This document shows, one piece after another, positions 33,060-40,919 of a stretch of DNA of 56,804 nt. A program made the position numbers and the translations under genes. The notes under the pieces were generated by a model that was not told the origin of the DNA, did no database searches, and saw only the letters and a program-made list of their open reading frames with translations. This DNA comes from a virus. Position 1 is the stretch's first letter. Every line of letters begins with the position of its first letter. The stretch spans positions 1-56,804 of IMG/VR virus record IMGVR_UViG_3300032240_000220. One strand, written 5' to 3'.

Positions 33060-36000
33060 TTAGAAGGTTCCTCCTGAAACTCCAGAGGTAATTTTACCTG
33101 TGGAGGGGTTTGCTGTCAGTCCTGTTGCGACCAATTGAGGAAGATTTCCTGTATTGGCGCTGACAACTGTGATGTAGTAGTCAGCGTTCGTGCTACTAGC
33201 AGTAATTGCTGTGTTCGTTGCGTTTGTTGCATTTGTTGCAGATCCAACAGATAAAGTCGACTGAGCTACATAAGTAGGGGCAGATGCTCCAGCGGTCAGA
33301 ACATAACCAGATGTACCCAAAGCCAGCGTTGTTGTAGCTGATGCCCCAGTCTGATAGACCAAAGACCCAGCCGCACCGCCTGTCACGTTTGTTGCCGTAG
33401 TAGCTGAGCCAACAGAAAGGGTTGATTGAGCTACATACTGAGGCGCAGATGCACCAGCCGTCAAAACGTATCCAGACGACCCTAACGCAAGACTAACAAG
33501 CGTAGATGTTCCAGAGGCGTATAAAAGATCGCCAATGGCGTAAGAAGTCAATCCTGTACCGCCGTAACCAACCCCAATTGTGCTGGCATTCCAAGTTCCT
33601 GTGCCAATCGTACCGAGAGTTGTCAAGCTCGTGCTACCAGCCAATGGAGAGGCTCCAATGCTGTTGTAGGACAAAGTAACAGCAGTTCCACCGTTAAATG
33701 TGGTTCCTGATACCGCCCCTAAACCACTATTACTAAGCGTCAATGCGTTAGTTGTATTGGCTGTAATCGTTGTAGATCCACCCAAGCTAACAGAACTACC
33801 ATTTATCGTAATAGAAGAATTTGCAAGATATGAATTAGCAATTGCCGTTCCATTCCAAACTCCTGCTGTAATTGTTCCAACGCCTGTAATGCCTGCGTAG
33901 GAGCCACTGATATAAGCAGAACCTACGGTTCCAGACGTAATCTGGTTGCCATTAATAGCAATTGTGACGTCTGTAGCTAAAGTAAGTTGACCTTGCGCAT
34001 TTACTGTAAAAGTTGGAACAACAGAGGAAGAGCCATACAAATTTGCGGTTACCCCTGTATTAGAAATATTAAAAGTCGTTGCTGGAGATAAATTTAAACC
34101 TGTGCCAGCGGTATATACAAGAGGCGCGTTGAACTGTATAAAAACTAATGGCGTTGTTCCTACAGTAATTGGCAAAGGTGTTTGCTGAACCCATGCAGTT
34201 GATGCATTTGTTCCTGAGATGACAAGCATGTAATCGCCTGCATCAATCTCGTTTGTTCCGCTTCCGCTTGAATCATAGTCAGTTGCGCGAGTCAAAACCC
34301 ATGCGGTTAAGGCAGAGCCAACAGATGTAACGGTATACACACCGTTATACGCATCAAAACCACCAACAGATGGCTCATCCTTAACAAGAACACGCTGTCC
34401 AACACTTGGGGAACCACCACCTAAAGACAAAGTGGCGTAAGGAACATTTTTTGTGATTGTTGCCCCTACCCCAGATGCACCGTTGTTATAGGTATAAGCT
34501 CCAAGGGCAGTAGTCGTTGCATAGTTGACTGGTTGGTGATAGTTCAATCCAGCCGCAATAGAGTCAACATATTGCTTAGTTGCTACTTGCAAATCTGCTG
34601 TTGGGTCTTGCGTTAGCGTAATAGATGTCAACCCAGATAAAGTAGTAACAGTTCCGCCTAAAGCAACATTAGTCGATCCAATCGTTACCGATGAATTGTC
34701 AAGCGCAGAATTTGGAATGTTGGTTAGCGTATTAGTTGACCCACTAATTGTCTTGTTTGTCAATGTCTGAGTACCAGTCAGTGTCGCTACCGTCGAATCA
34801 ATTGCAACCGTAACAGCACCAGAGCCGTTATAGCTAGCTCCAGTCAACCCTGTGCCAATAGTTAACGCATTTGGGTTAACAGCGGTTATGGTTGCAGAAC
34901 CACCCAAAGACACAGTAGAACCATTAAACGTCACCGAACTGTTGGTCAGGCTTGCGTTACCAATATTTGAAAGCGTATTGGTTGCACCGCTTATGGATTT
35001 ATTGGTAAAAGTCTGTATGCCAGTCAATGTAGCAACAGTAGAGTCAATTGCTACAGTAACTGCTGTACCGCCATTAAAGCTTGTTCCAGTTAAACCTGTA
35101 CCAATCGTAAGAGCATTTGTGGTAGACGCTGTAATTGTGTCTGATCCACCCAAAGAAATGGTCGTTCCATTAACAGTCAAAGAGCTATTGGTCAAACTTG
35201 CATTAGCAATGTCTGTCAATGTATTGCTTGAGCCACTGATTGTTTTATTTGTTAGGGTTTGAATACCAGTCAAAGTGGCGACTGTTGAATCAATAGCTAC
35301 CGTAACCCCGCTAGAGCCGTTGTATGACGTTCCAGATAAACCAGTTCCAATGGTTAAATCATAAAGATTATTTCCAAGCGCTACGCCAGAAATGGTGTCA
35401 TATACAAGCGCGCTGTTAGGAAGATCAGTAAATGTATTGTTAGTTCCACTGAGAGTTTTGTTTGTCAGCGTTTGAGTGCCATCAAGCGTAACGACTGTTG
35501 AATCAATTGCAATGGTAACTGGGGTGGAGCCGTCATAACTCGATCCCGTCAAACCAGTACCTATGGTCAAAGCATTTGAGGCTGTGGCTGTAACGGTAAT
35601 CGAGCCGCCTAAACTAACCAATGATCCATTGATCGTGATAGAGCTATTGGTCAGAGCAGAGTTGTCAATGTTGCTAAGCGTTCCGCCCAAAGTCAAACTA
35701 CCGCTAGTAGTGACGCTTCCTGTTAGCGTTAATCCGTTAACAGTGCCTGCGCCCGATACAGAAGTAACTGTGCCAACGCTAACAGAACCACCAAGGCTAA
35801 TTGGTGAGCCATTTATGGTTATGGAGCTATTGACAAGGCTACCGTTGCCAATATTGGTGAGGGTGTTGCTTGATCCAGAGATGCTCTTGTTAGTAAGCGT
35901 CTGAGCACCAGTCAAAGTCACCACGGTAGAGTCTATGGAGATAGTCCCAGATGTGGTGATTGGCCCACCCGTCAGACCTGTGCCAGTGTTGATGAGGGTA

Positions 36001-36728
36001 ACGCCACCAACAGAAAAGGGTGTCCAGCTACCGCCAGAAAATCCTTCATAGCGATCAATGTCTGAGTTGTAACGAATCTGTCCATCTACGCCAGAGGGTT
36101 GTTGAGCGGTGGTTCCAATTGGGAGGGTAACGGCACCGACCCCGGGGAACACCGCGTCGCTCGCCAACCCTATTGTTGGGCTACCCGCAACCCCATTCCC
36201 ATTCGTTACTGCTACCTGATTAGTCGTCCCAAGTATCGAACGTGGGGTAACTGTAGAAGACCCAGTCAAAGTCACCAACCCAGTCCCAGACATGCTCGCA
36301 AAAGCCAGCGCTAAACCGCTCAAGCTCAGCGTTGGGTTACCTGCTACCCCATTACCATCAGCAATACTCAATCCATTGCCAGAGACCCCAATAAGGCGGT
36401 TTGTGACGGTGTTAGAGGCTGTCTTGACAATGATGCCGTTTCCAGCCGTCTCTAGGCTTCCAGAAGCGCCGTTAAGCGTGATCCGAAGGTAAGACTGCGC
36501 TCCGCCATTTTGTAGCCCCAAACCAGTACCTGTGGACAAGTATTGGCTGTTTGCTAGCGTTGGCTCATTGACTACCGTTAGGAAGCTCTGCGCAGAGACG
36601 TTCGCGGCGGCTAGCGCGGCGGTTGTTGTCTGGCGAGTCTGCCCACCTTGAACAATAGGAACCGCCTCCGTCCCGAGGATTGGGCCAGCCACTGGGAGTT
36701 GGGTGATGGTGGTTTGTACTGATGACAT
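33060..36728 (-). CDS. Long repeat-built tail fibre, 1222 aa
   Basis: The start at 36728 (MSSVQTTITQLPVAGPIL) is chosen because it follows the stop of the zinc-ribbon gene by one base; the earlier ATG at 36746 overlaps that gene. The protein has several copies of a block of about 80 residues (TLTGTQTLTNKTISGSSNTL ... NSSITINGSxVSLGG), an inserted domain at about 750-880 with VLVKDEPSVGGFDAYNGVYTVTS (common in phage fibres), and repeats resembling the 661-residue fibre at the end. The last residues are GVSGGTF, shared with the 416-residue appendage protein. It is a long host-recognition fibre. Confidence 0.75.
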   Translation of the reverse strand: MSSVQTTITQLPVAGPILGTEAVPIVQGGQTRQTTTAALAAANVSAQSFLTVVNEPTLANSQYLSTGTGLGLQNGGAQSYLRITLNGASGSLETAGNGIIVKTASNTVTNRLIGVSGNGLSIADGNGVAGNPTLSLSGLALAFASMSGTGLVTLTGSSTVTPRSILGTTNQVAVTNGNGVAGSPTIGLASDAVFPGVGAVTLPIGTTAQQPSGVDGQIRYNSDIDRYEGFSGGSWTPFSVGGVTLINTGTGLTGGPITTSGTISIDSTVVTLTGAQTLTNKSISGSSNTLTNIGNGSLVNSSITINGSPISLGGSVSVGTVTSVSGAGTVNGLTLTGSVTTSGSLTLGGTLSNIDNSALTNSSITINGSLVSLGGSITVTATASNALTIGTGLTGSSYDGSTPVTIAIDSTVVTLDGTQTLTNKTLSGTNNTFTDLPNSALVYDTISGVALGNNLYDLTIGTGLSGTSYNGSSGVTVAIDSTVATLTGIQTLTNKTISGSSNTLTDIANASLTNSSLTVNGTTISLGGSDTITASTTNALTIGTGLTGTSFNGGTAVTVAIDSTVATLTGIQTFTNKSISGATNTLSNIGNASLTNSSVTFNGSTVSLGGSATITAVNPNALTIGTGLTGASYNGSGAVTVAIDSTVATLTGTQTLTNKTISGSTNTLTNIPNSALDNSSVTIGSTNVALGGTVTTLSGLTSITLTQDPTADLQVATKQYVDSIAAGLNYHQPVNYATTTALGAYTYNNGASGVGATITKNVPYATLSLGGGSPSVGQRVLVKDEPSVGGFDAYNGVYTVTSVGSALTAWVLTRATDYDSSGSGTNEIDAGDYMLVISGTNASTAWVQQTPLPITVGTTPLVFIQFNAPLVYTAGTGLNLSPATTFNISNTGVTANLYGSSSVVPTFTVNAQGQLTLATDVTIAINGNQITSGTVGSAYISGSYAGITGVGTITAGVWNGTAIANSYLANSSITINGSSVSLGGSTTITANTTNALTLSNSGLGAVSGTTFNGGTAVTLSYNSIGASPLAGSTSLTTLGTIGTGTWNASTIGVGYGGTGLTSYAIGDLLYASGTSTLVSLALGSSGYVLTAGASAPQYVAQSTLSVGSATTATNVTGGAAGSLVYQTGASATTTLALGTSGYVLTAGASAPTYVAQSTLSVGSATNATNATNTAITASSTNADYYITVVSANTGNLPQLVATGLTANPSTGKITSGVSGGTF

Positions 36729-36729
36729 A

Positions 36730-37071
36730 TCAAGGCTGTTGAACAATGCCCTCGACGTTACCGTCGGCTTCTGGGGTTTGACCGCTTTGTTGGGTAGAGA
36801 TGATGTATGCGCCGTAGCCGCCAGTCACCAACTGGTTGTTCTCCACCGCGACGCTGAGGTCAGGGCGAGGGAAGCGGATAGTGATGCGCTCGGTCTTACG
36901 GGCAGGTAGGCGGTAGGGATCGAACTGGTCGGCACAGCCTTGGTCACAGACTTGGAGACCGGGGAAGTTCGGATCGCTCCTCATCACCGAGTGCGCACGC
37001 TTCATCTTGCATCGGTCGCACACCGCAATCGCTATGTCCGCGTTGCCTAGCGTATCGAGGAACTTTGGCAT
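36730..37071 (-). CDS. Zinc-ribbon virion-region protein, 113 aa
   Basis: A 113-residue protein with CDRC at residues 18-21 and a second cysteine pair (CDQGC) near 42-46, the four ligands of a small zinc ribbon, set in a KRAHSVMRSDPNFPGLQV loop. The C-terminal half is strand-rich (ITIRFPRPDLSVAV). I have the impression of similar short zinc-ribbon proteins near the fibre and adaptor genes of other aquatic phages. It probably is a virion or assembly component, and is followed directly by the long fibre gene. Confidence 0.65.
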   Translation of the reverse strand: MPKFLDTLGNADIAIAVCDRCKMKRAHSVMRSDPNFPGLQVCDQGCADQFDPYRLPARKTERITIRFPRPDLSVAVENNQLVTGGYGAYIISTQQSGQTPEADGNVEGIVQQP

Positions 37072-37080
37072 AGAACCTCC

Positions 37081-38154
37081 TTATCGGGTGTAAACGCTAA
37101 TATTCGGGGCGAAGTAGATGGGCGACTTGTCTCTTTCTTCCTGTTCGGCGTCGTAGAGATACTTGTCAGCCATTTTCTCAAGGTATTGCATACGCGCAGG
37201 GTCAACCGCAGGTAACTCCAAGCTCATGCGGTGAGCTAGCATCATCTGAACCGCCTCATACCAGCGCTGAGGGATCTCCAACTCACCATAAAGCTCGCCC
37301 ACATCCATGATTTGGCGTGAATACCACACCACCATCTGCACAAATGGATCAGAGGGGACGGGCCACAGGTAAATCGTAGGCTCAGGGATCGTTCTGTCAA
37401 ACCAAAATTGGAAAGGCTGGTTCGCAGTGAAGTTTTTGTTCGGTAAGTTGGTGTAATCGTCACGATTTAGGCGCGCCATCGTGATTTCAGTCGAGTTATT
37501 GCCGAAATACACTTCTCTGACGTTCAAAGTCGTGCCGTTATAGGCTCGGATGCGGTAATACTGCACCGTTTGACCTTCTTGTATGTCAGTCCATATCCAA
37601 ACGCCGTCCTCAGCAGTGATTTCACCAAGGTCTAACAGCGTTTTCCATGTAATTCCATCTAGGGAATACTCAAAAATGATGGATTCCAACCCAGAAGAGT
37701 TGGGCAAATAGCCAATTGAGCCTACGTAGACTGGATTGTCAGTGCCGTAGTCCACCAAAATGTTGCCATTAGGGGCATCTTGCTCGCAATAGGTATTAAT
37801 GTTGCTGTCAAAAGCGTTTTCTACCACTCCGCCATCGCTTGAGAGATAAAAGCCTGTGCTATTGGGTGTAGGACGCGCCATACGGCGGTACAAGGCGTTC
37901 AAAACTTCTACCGAACCCTTGGGTAGCTTGTAGGTCATTTTGTCGGCTTGTAGCCCAAAAACTTCCTTGTTGATTGCCCAATATTGAATTCCTCGATTAG
38001 CGAGGTTGGAGAGCAGGAAGTACAGGCTTTCTCTGGAAGCGATTTGCTGTTCGGAGGTCAACTCCTCAGCAAGCTTTCCGCAACGACGAGCACCATGGTC
38101 AATCAGCGACTGAACCTGAATGACTGTTTGACCAATTGTGTTCGAGTAAGCCAT
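37081..38154 (-). CDS. Head-tail adaptor-like protein with discoidin-like insert, 357 aa
   Basis: The N-terminal part (AYSNTIGQTVIQVQSLIDHGARRCGKLAEELTSEQQIASRESLYFLLSNLANRG) and the C-terminal part (QRWYEAVQMMLAHRMSLELP ... YLEKMADKYL) look like a helical adaptor/head-completion fold, similar in rhythm to P22 gp4 and gp11. Residues about 105-220 (ENAFDSNINTYCEQ ... FEYSLDGITWKTLLDLGE ... QYYRIRAYNG) look like an F5/8 (discoidin) carbohydrate-binding domain inserted into that helical frame. A virion role with a sugar-binding surface is likely. Because a separate gp11-like adaptor is present, its exact place in the neck is unclear. Confidence 0.65.
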   Translation of the reverse strand: MAYSNTIGQTVIQVQSLIDHGARRCGKLAEELTSEQQIASRESLYFLLSNLANRGIQYWAINKEVFGLQADKMTYKLPKGSVEVLNALYRRMARPTPNSTGFYLSSDGGVVENAFDSNINTYCEQDAPNGNILVDYGTDNPVYVGSIGYLPNSSGLESIIFEYSLDGITWKTLLDLGEITAEDGVWIWTDIQEGQTVQYYRIRAYNGTTLNVREVYFGNNSTEITMARLNRDDYTNLPNKNFTANQPFQFWFDRTIPEPTIYLWPVPSDPFVQMVVWYSRQIMDVGELYGELEIPQRWYEAVQMMLAHRMSLELPAVDPARMQYLEKMADKYLYDAEQEERDKSPIYFAPNISVYTR

Positions 38155-38163
38155 GAATCTTCC

Positions 38164-38511
38164 TTACCAGTTAGATTGGCTTTTATTCTTTTGAGCGGTA
38201 GATACTCCGCAAGAACTAAGATTTATTTTTCCACCAGTTGTGTAATTTTTACTAACCGAGCCACCTTTTTTATACATGGTCGCGTTTGGTGGTGAGCCAC
38301 CACCACCACCCAAAGCACTTTGGGCTTGCCCAATAGCACTAGCAATCGTAGAGGCTCCAGTATTGACTTGACCAAGTCCGTCTTGGGCAGATCCACCACC
38401 ACCGCCTAAACCACCACCCGCAATTGGGCCTTTAGGCATTTGAGGGGTTGTATTTCCATCAGTAGGAACTATGTCGTTCATCATTCCTCCAAGTGTTGCC
38501 ATTGGTGTCAT
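38164..38511 (-). CDS. Gly-rich virion-region protein with KKGG motif, 115 aa
   Basis: The start at 38511 (MTPMATLGGMMNDIV) is chosen because GGAAAAAAA precedes it; the earlier reading overlaps the neighbour. The protein is Gly/Ala-rich (GGGLGGGGGSAQDG) and has a MYKKGGSVSKNYTTGG segment near the C terminus, one of several occurrences of a Lys-Gly-Gly motif in this genome. The end contains one cysteine. It probably is a small head or neck component, but no known family is recognised. Confidence 0.65.
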   Translation of the reverse strand: MTPMATLGGMMNDIVPTDGNTTPQMPKGPIAGGGLGGGGGSAQDGLGQVNTGASTIASAIGQAQSALGGGGGSPPNATMYKKGGSVSKNYTTGGKINLSSCGVSTAQKNKSQSNW

Positions 38512-38521
38512 TTTTTTTCCT

Positions 38522-38776
38522 TTACCAGTTAGGACAATTCCAACGCTTGAGCGACGCTTTCGCTCTTGGTGCGTCACCCTTAGCATGTTCTACAACCCCA
38601 CTCATGCGCGCACAAAAGGAATCCTTGCGTGCTCCGCCTTGGGGTTGAGGTGCTTTTAAATTGCTTCCAGTTTCACGGTTGTATTTTGCCCGACCTTTGG
38701 CTGTTAATCCAGCACCTTTTTCAACGGACAACTTCTCACCGCGACCAACTGCAAGATTAACTTTTTTTTTGCTCAT
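38522..38776 (-). CDS. Conserved small phage protein (DUF6321-like), 84 aa
   Basis: An 84-residue basic protein: MSKKKVNLAVGRGEKLSVEKGAGLTAKGRAKYNRETGSNLKAPQPQGG, then RKDSFCARM and a KGDAPRAKASLKRWNC end. This signature (GLTAKGRAKYNR, APQP, SFCARM, RAKASLKRW) recalls the DUF6321 family of phage head-region proteins. The role is unknown. High positive charge suggests contact with DNA or capsid interior. It overlaps the upstream gene by 4 bases and precedes the Gly-rich 115-residue gene. Confidence 0.75.
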   Translation of the reverse strand: MSKKKVNLAVGRGEKLSVEKGAGLTAKGRAKYNRETGSNLKAPQPQGGARKDSFCARMSGVVEHAKGDAPRAKASLKRWNCPNW

Positions 38777-39051
38777 TTCACTTTGGCGGTTTTTGCTGAC
38801 TGCTTAAAGTCTTGAGCCGTTGGAGCGCCTTTGCTACCAACTCGGCGCATCTTTTCGCCAGAGCCTTCAGCGATCCGCTCACGTTTTGCATTAATATTTT
38901 CATACAAGCCACCGCCTTTAAATTTCTTGCCCTCATCAGCCTTGGCAAACTCTTTACCAACCTTTTGAGGAATGCCAGTTTTTTTGGCAAACGCAGGGTT
39001 ATGTGCGACCGCCGCCATTAAACGATGTTGTGAAGGTGATTTGCTGGGCAT
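38773..39051 (-). CDS. Small basic head-region protein with KKFKGGG motif, 92 aa
   Basis: A 92-residue lysine-rich protein. The start MPSKSPSQHRLMAAVAHNPAFAKKTGIPQKVGKEFAKADEG resembles a known class of short phage proteins that begin P-x-K-S-x-x-Q-x-R-L-M (DUF3008-like). KKFKGGGLYENINAKRERIAEGSGEKMRRVGS follows. It may be an internal head protein or DNA condenser. It is also part of the shared Lys-Gly-Gly motif group. It overlaps the next gene by 4 bases. Confidence 0.7.
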   Translation of the reverse strand: MPSKSPSQHRLMAAVAHNPAFAKKTGIPQKVGKEFAKADEGKKFKGGGLYENINAKRERIAEGSGEKMRRVGSKGAPTAQDFKQSAKTAKVK

Positions 39052-39053
39052 GA

Positions 39054-39335
39054 TTAGCCACAGAAAATTGTTACAGCCGCTCCAGAGGGCAGAGTGACGT
39101 GAACATCAGTGGTGAAACGGATCCCGTTGCCGGGGATGAGCGTGGCGATCACCGCTGTATTTACAGTAATGTTTACCCTCAACAAAACATTTCCACCAGA
39201 ACCACCATCACGAAACACAATCTCACCCGCAGTTCCACCAGAAGCAAGTTGATAGCCAGCAACATTTGTTGCTCCATTGTAAATAGTTCCAGTTGAATCA
39301 GCGTGCGCAGAAAATACATTAGTCAATGTTGACAT
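39054..39335 (-). CDS. Capsid decoration/head fibre-like protein, 93 aa
   Basis: A 93-residue, nearly all-beta protein (GYQLASGGTAGEIVFRDGG ... RVNITVNTAVIATLIPGNGIRFTTDVHVTL). The C terminus ends GAAVTIFCG, a hydrophobic strand. It resembles small decoration or head-spike proteins of aquatic phages. It is the first gene after the internal terminator at 39347-39374, so its transcription may depend on read-through. Confidence 0.55.
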   Translation of the reverse strand: MSTLTNVFSAHADSTGTIYNGATNVAGYQLASGGTAGEIVFRDGGSGGNVLLRVNITVNTAVIATLIPGNGIRFTTDVHVTLPSGAAVTIFCG

Positions 39336-39346
39336 TTAAATCTCCA

Positions 39347-39374
39347 ATTAAAAGTGGGAGCCGAAGCCCCCACT
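39347..39374 (-). terminator. Internal leftward terminator after the capsid block
   Basis: On the minus strand AGTGGGGGC-TTCG-GCTCCCACT forms a 9-base stem (one G-T pair) with a UUCG tetraloop and is followed by TTTTAATT. It lies in the 44-base gap between the 342-residue gene and the decoration-like gene. It would lower transcription of genes downstream of the capsid block. Confidence 0.75.
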
Positions 39375-39379
39375 CAGGT

Positions 39380-40408
39380 TTAGCACTTTACAGAACCACC
39401 ATACTTTTTAGCTTTTTCACTTGTAATTACAGTTGTCTTTTTAACATCTGAGGGTTTACCAGTAATATAGTTTTTAGCCTTGGTGTAAGCCTCTTTTACC
39501 ATGCTTATGGGATTTAACGCCTCCTCAAGATCACGGCTAGCTTTGTCAGTAATTACCTTTGGGTCAACGCTATTGCTAACAATGTCCTTCGCGTAAGTAC
39601 TGTCTCCGCCTTCTGCCATTTTCTTGACTCGACCACCCTTCTTAAAAGTACCAGACAGTGCAGAAATGCTCACAGGGGGGGAAGGTTTCTTACGGCCTTG
39701 TGGCATTGACTGCGCACCACCGTCATCCTGCACTACCGCACCACCCCTAGCATACTTTTTTGCAGAGCCGCCCTTTTTAAAGCCACCTGCATTACCAAGT
39801 TTGACGCCACCAGTAGTCGTGTTAGTCACGCCAGCAGGAGTACCGCTCACGTTACCGTTAACACCACCACCCTTGACGCCACCACCAGCTTTGTAACCAG
39901 CAGGCTTGTTCAAGCCCACTTGACCAGTTTTACCTGATGTTTTGGTGTTACGTTCGGCTGTATCTATTTTGGATTTACCCGAAGTAGATTTGATAATGCC
40001 ACTAGAAGCTAATGCTAGACCGCCTTTTTTAAAGCCGCCTTGAGCCATTACAACACCGCCAGTTGCAAACTTCTTACCAGCCATTGCCTTCTTGATCATT
40101 GCACGATCCTCTGCCGCATCTTCATGCTTCATTGAACCGCCTTTTTTCATTGCAGGCATAGCTGGGGCAGGCATTGGCATAGCAGGCTTGCTTGCCATCA
40201 TAGCTTTGCGACGCATTGCCATTGAAGGCTTTGCGGGGCTAGCAGTGGGCATCATGCCTCCGCGAGCGGGCATTGTGGACGCCATGCCTGCCTGCATGGG
40301 CATATACCCACCGTCAGCCATCTTGCTCACTTTGCCACCTTTTTTGAGCTTCAGTTCTACTGTAGGCTCTGTGGTCATCATTTTGACCATTGGCTTGAAT
40401 TGACCCAT
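39380..40408 (-). CDS. KKGG-motif-rich virion-region protein, 342 aa
   Basis: A 342-residue Gly/Lys/Ala/Met-rich protein dominated by repeats of KKGG-x-V/x-x-K-M/Y-A-x-GG type. Examples are LKKGGKVSKMADGG near residue 25, MKKGGSMKHED, GFKKGGLALASSG, GYKAGGGVKGGG, FKKGGSAKKYARGG and FKKGGRVKKMAEGG. Between them are Pro/Met-rich (PAMPMPAPAMPAMK) stretches. The C-terminal 80 residues are helical and charged, ending GGSVKC. I cannot assign a family. It sits beside a decoration-like gene and two genes from the major capsid protein, so it is likely a head component. It is a main carrier of the motif found elsewhere. Confidence 0.7.
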   Translation of the reverse strand: MGQFKPMVKMMTTEPTVELKLKKGGKVSKMADGGYMPMQAGMASTMPARGGMMPTASPAKPSMAMRRKAMMASKPAMPMPAPAMPAMKKGGSMKHEDAAEDRAMIKKAMAGKKFATGGVVMAQGGFKKGGLALASSGIIKSTSGKSKIDTAERNTKTSGKTGQVGLNKPAGYKAGGGVKGGGVNGNVSGTPAGVTNTTTGGVKLGNAGGFKKGGSAKKYARGGAVVQDDGGAQSMPQGRKKPSPPVSISALSGTFKKGGRVKKMAEGGDSTYAKDIVSNSVDPKVITDKASRDLEEALNPISMVKEAYTKAKNYITGKPSDVKKTTVITSEKAKKYGGSVKC

Positions 40409-40418
40409 GTGCTACTCC

Positions 40419-40868
40419 TTAGACTTTCTGGGCGTAAACCACTGTCAAGCGGAAAACACCTTGGGTTGTAAGAATAGTACCGTTGGGGTCAACAGTGATG
40501 TACACAGACTGGTTAGTTGTGATGTCTGCCATCGCCGCGGTTTGAGCCGCGGTGGGAGCAAATGTCAAACGACCACCAGCAATTCCATCAGTAGAGGACA
40601 TATATTGCGTACCCGCGGCGGCAGTGCCAACCGTAGTAGCAATAGACGTAGCGGTTCCTGCGCCTGCTGAAGCCACAGTTGTACCGTCGACTTTGATGTC
40701 GATGATCTGTGAGCTTGCTGGAAGGTATACAGAACTGCTTGTAGCAGTACCTGCGGAAGCAGTAGTAACGGTAGTGGTCTGAGAAACAACAACGTATCCA
40801 CCATCGGTGGAATCGGTTAATGTATCAGAGCCAGTACGTAGGGTGGAACCAATGTAGGTTTGTGCCAT
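40419..40868 (-). CDS. Decoration-like head protein, 149 aa
   Basis: A 149-residue Thr/Ala/Ser-rich beta protein (YIGSTLRTGSDTLTDSTDGGYVVVSQTTTVTTASAG) with a final LTVVYAQKV strand. The low complexity and the location directly after the major capsid gene fit a capsid decoration or stabilising protein. A hairpin (40889-40908) sits between it and the capsid gene. No specific family is identified. Confidence 0.65.
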   Translation of the reverse strand: MAQTYIGSTLRTGSDTLTDSTDGGYVVVSQTTTVTTASAGTATSSSVYLPASSQIIDIKVDGTTVASAGAGTATSIATTVGTAAAGTQYMSSTDGIAGGRLTFAPTAAQTAAMADITTNQSVYITVDPNGTILTTQGVFRLTVVYAQKV

Positions 40869-40888
40869 AGTCTTTTCTCCTTGTTGGA

Positions 40889-40908
40889 GCAGGGGGCAAG
40901 CCCCCCGC
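40889..40908. other. GC-rich hairpin between capsid and decoration genes
   Basis: Minus strand GCGGGGGG-CTTG-CCCCCTGC makes an 8-base stem (one G-T pair) with no T-run after it. It lies in the 51-base gap just after the capsid gene stop. It may stabilise the capsid mRNA 3-prime end or partly attenuate what follows. Confidence 0.55.
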
Positions 40909-40919
40909 CATTGTGGTGA

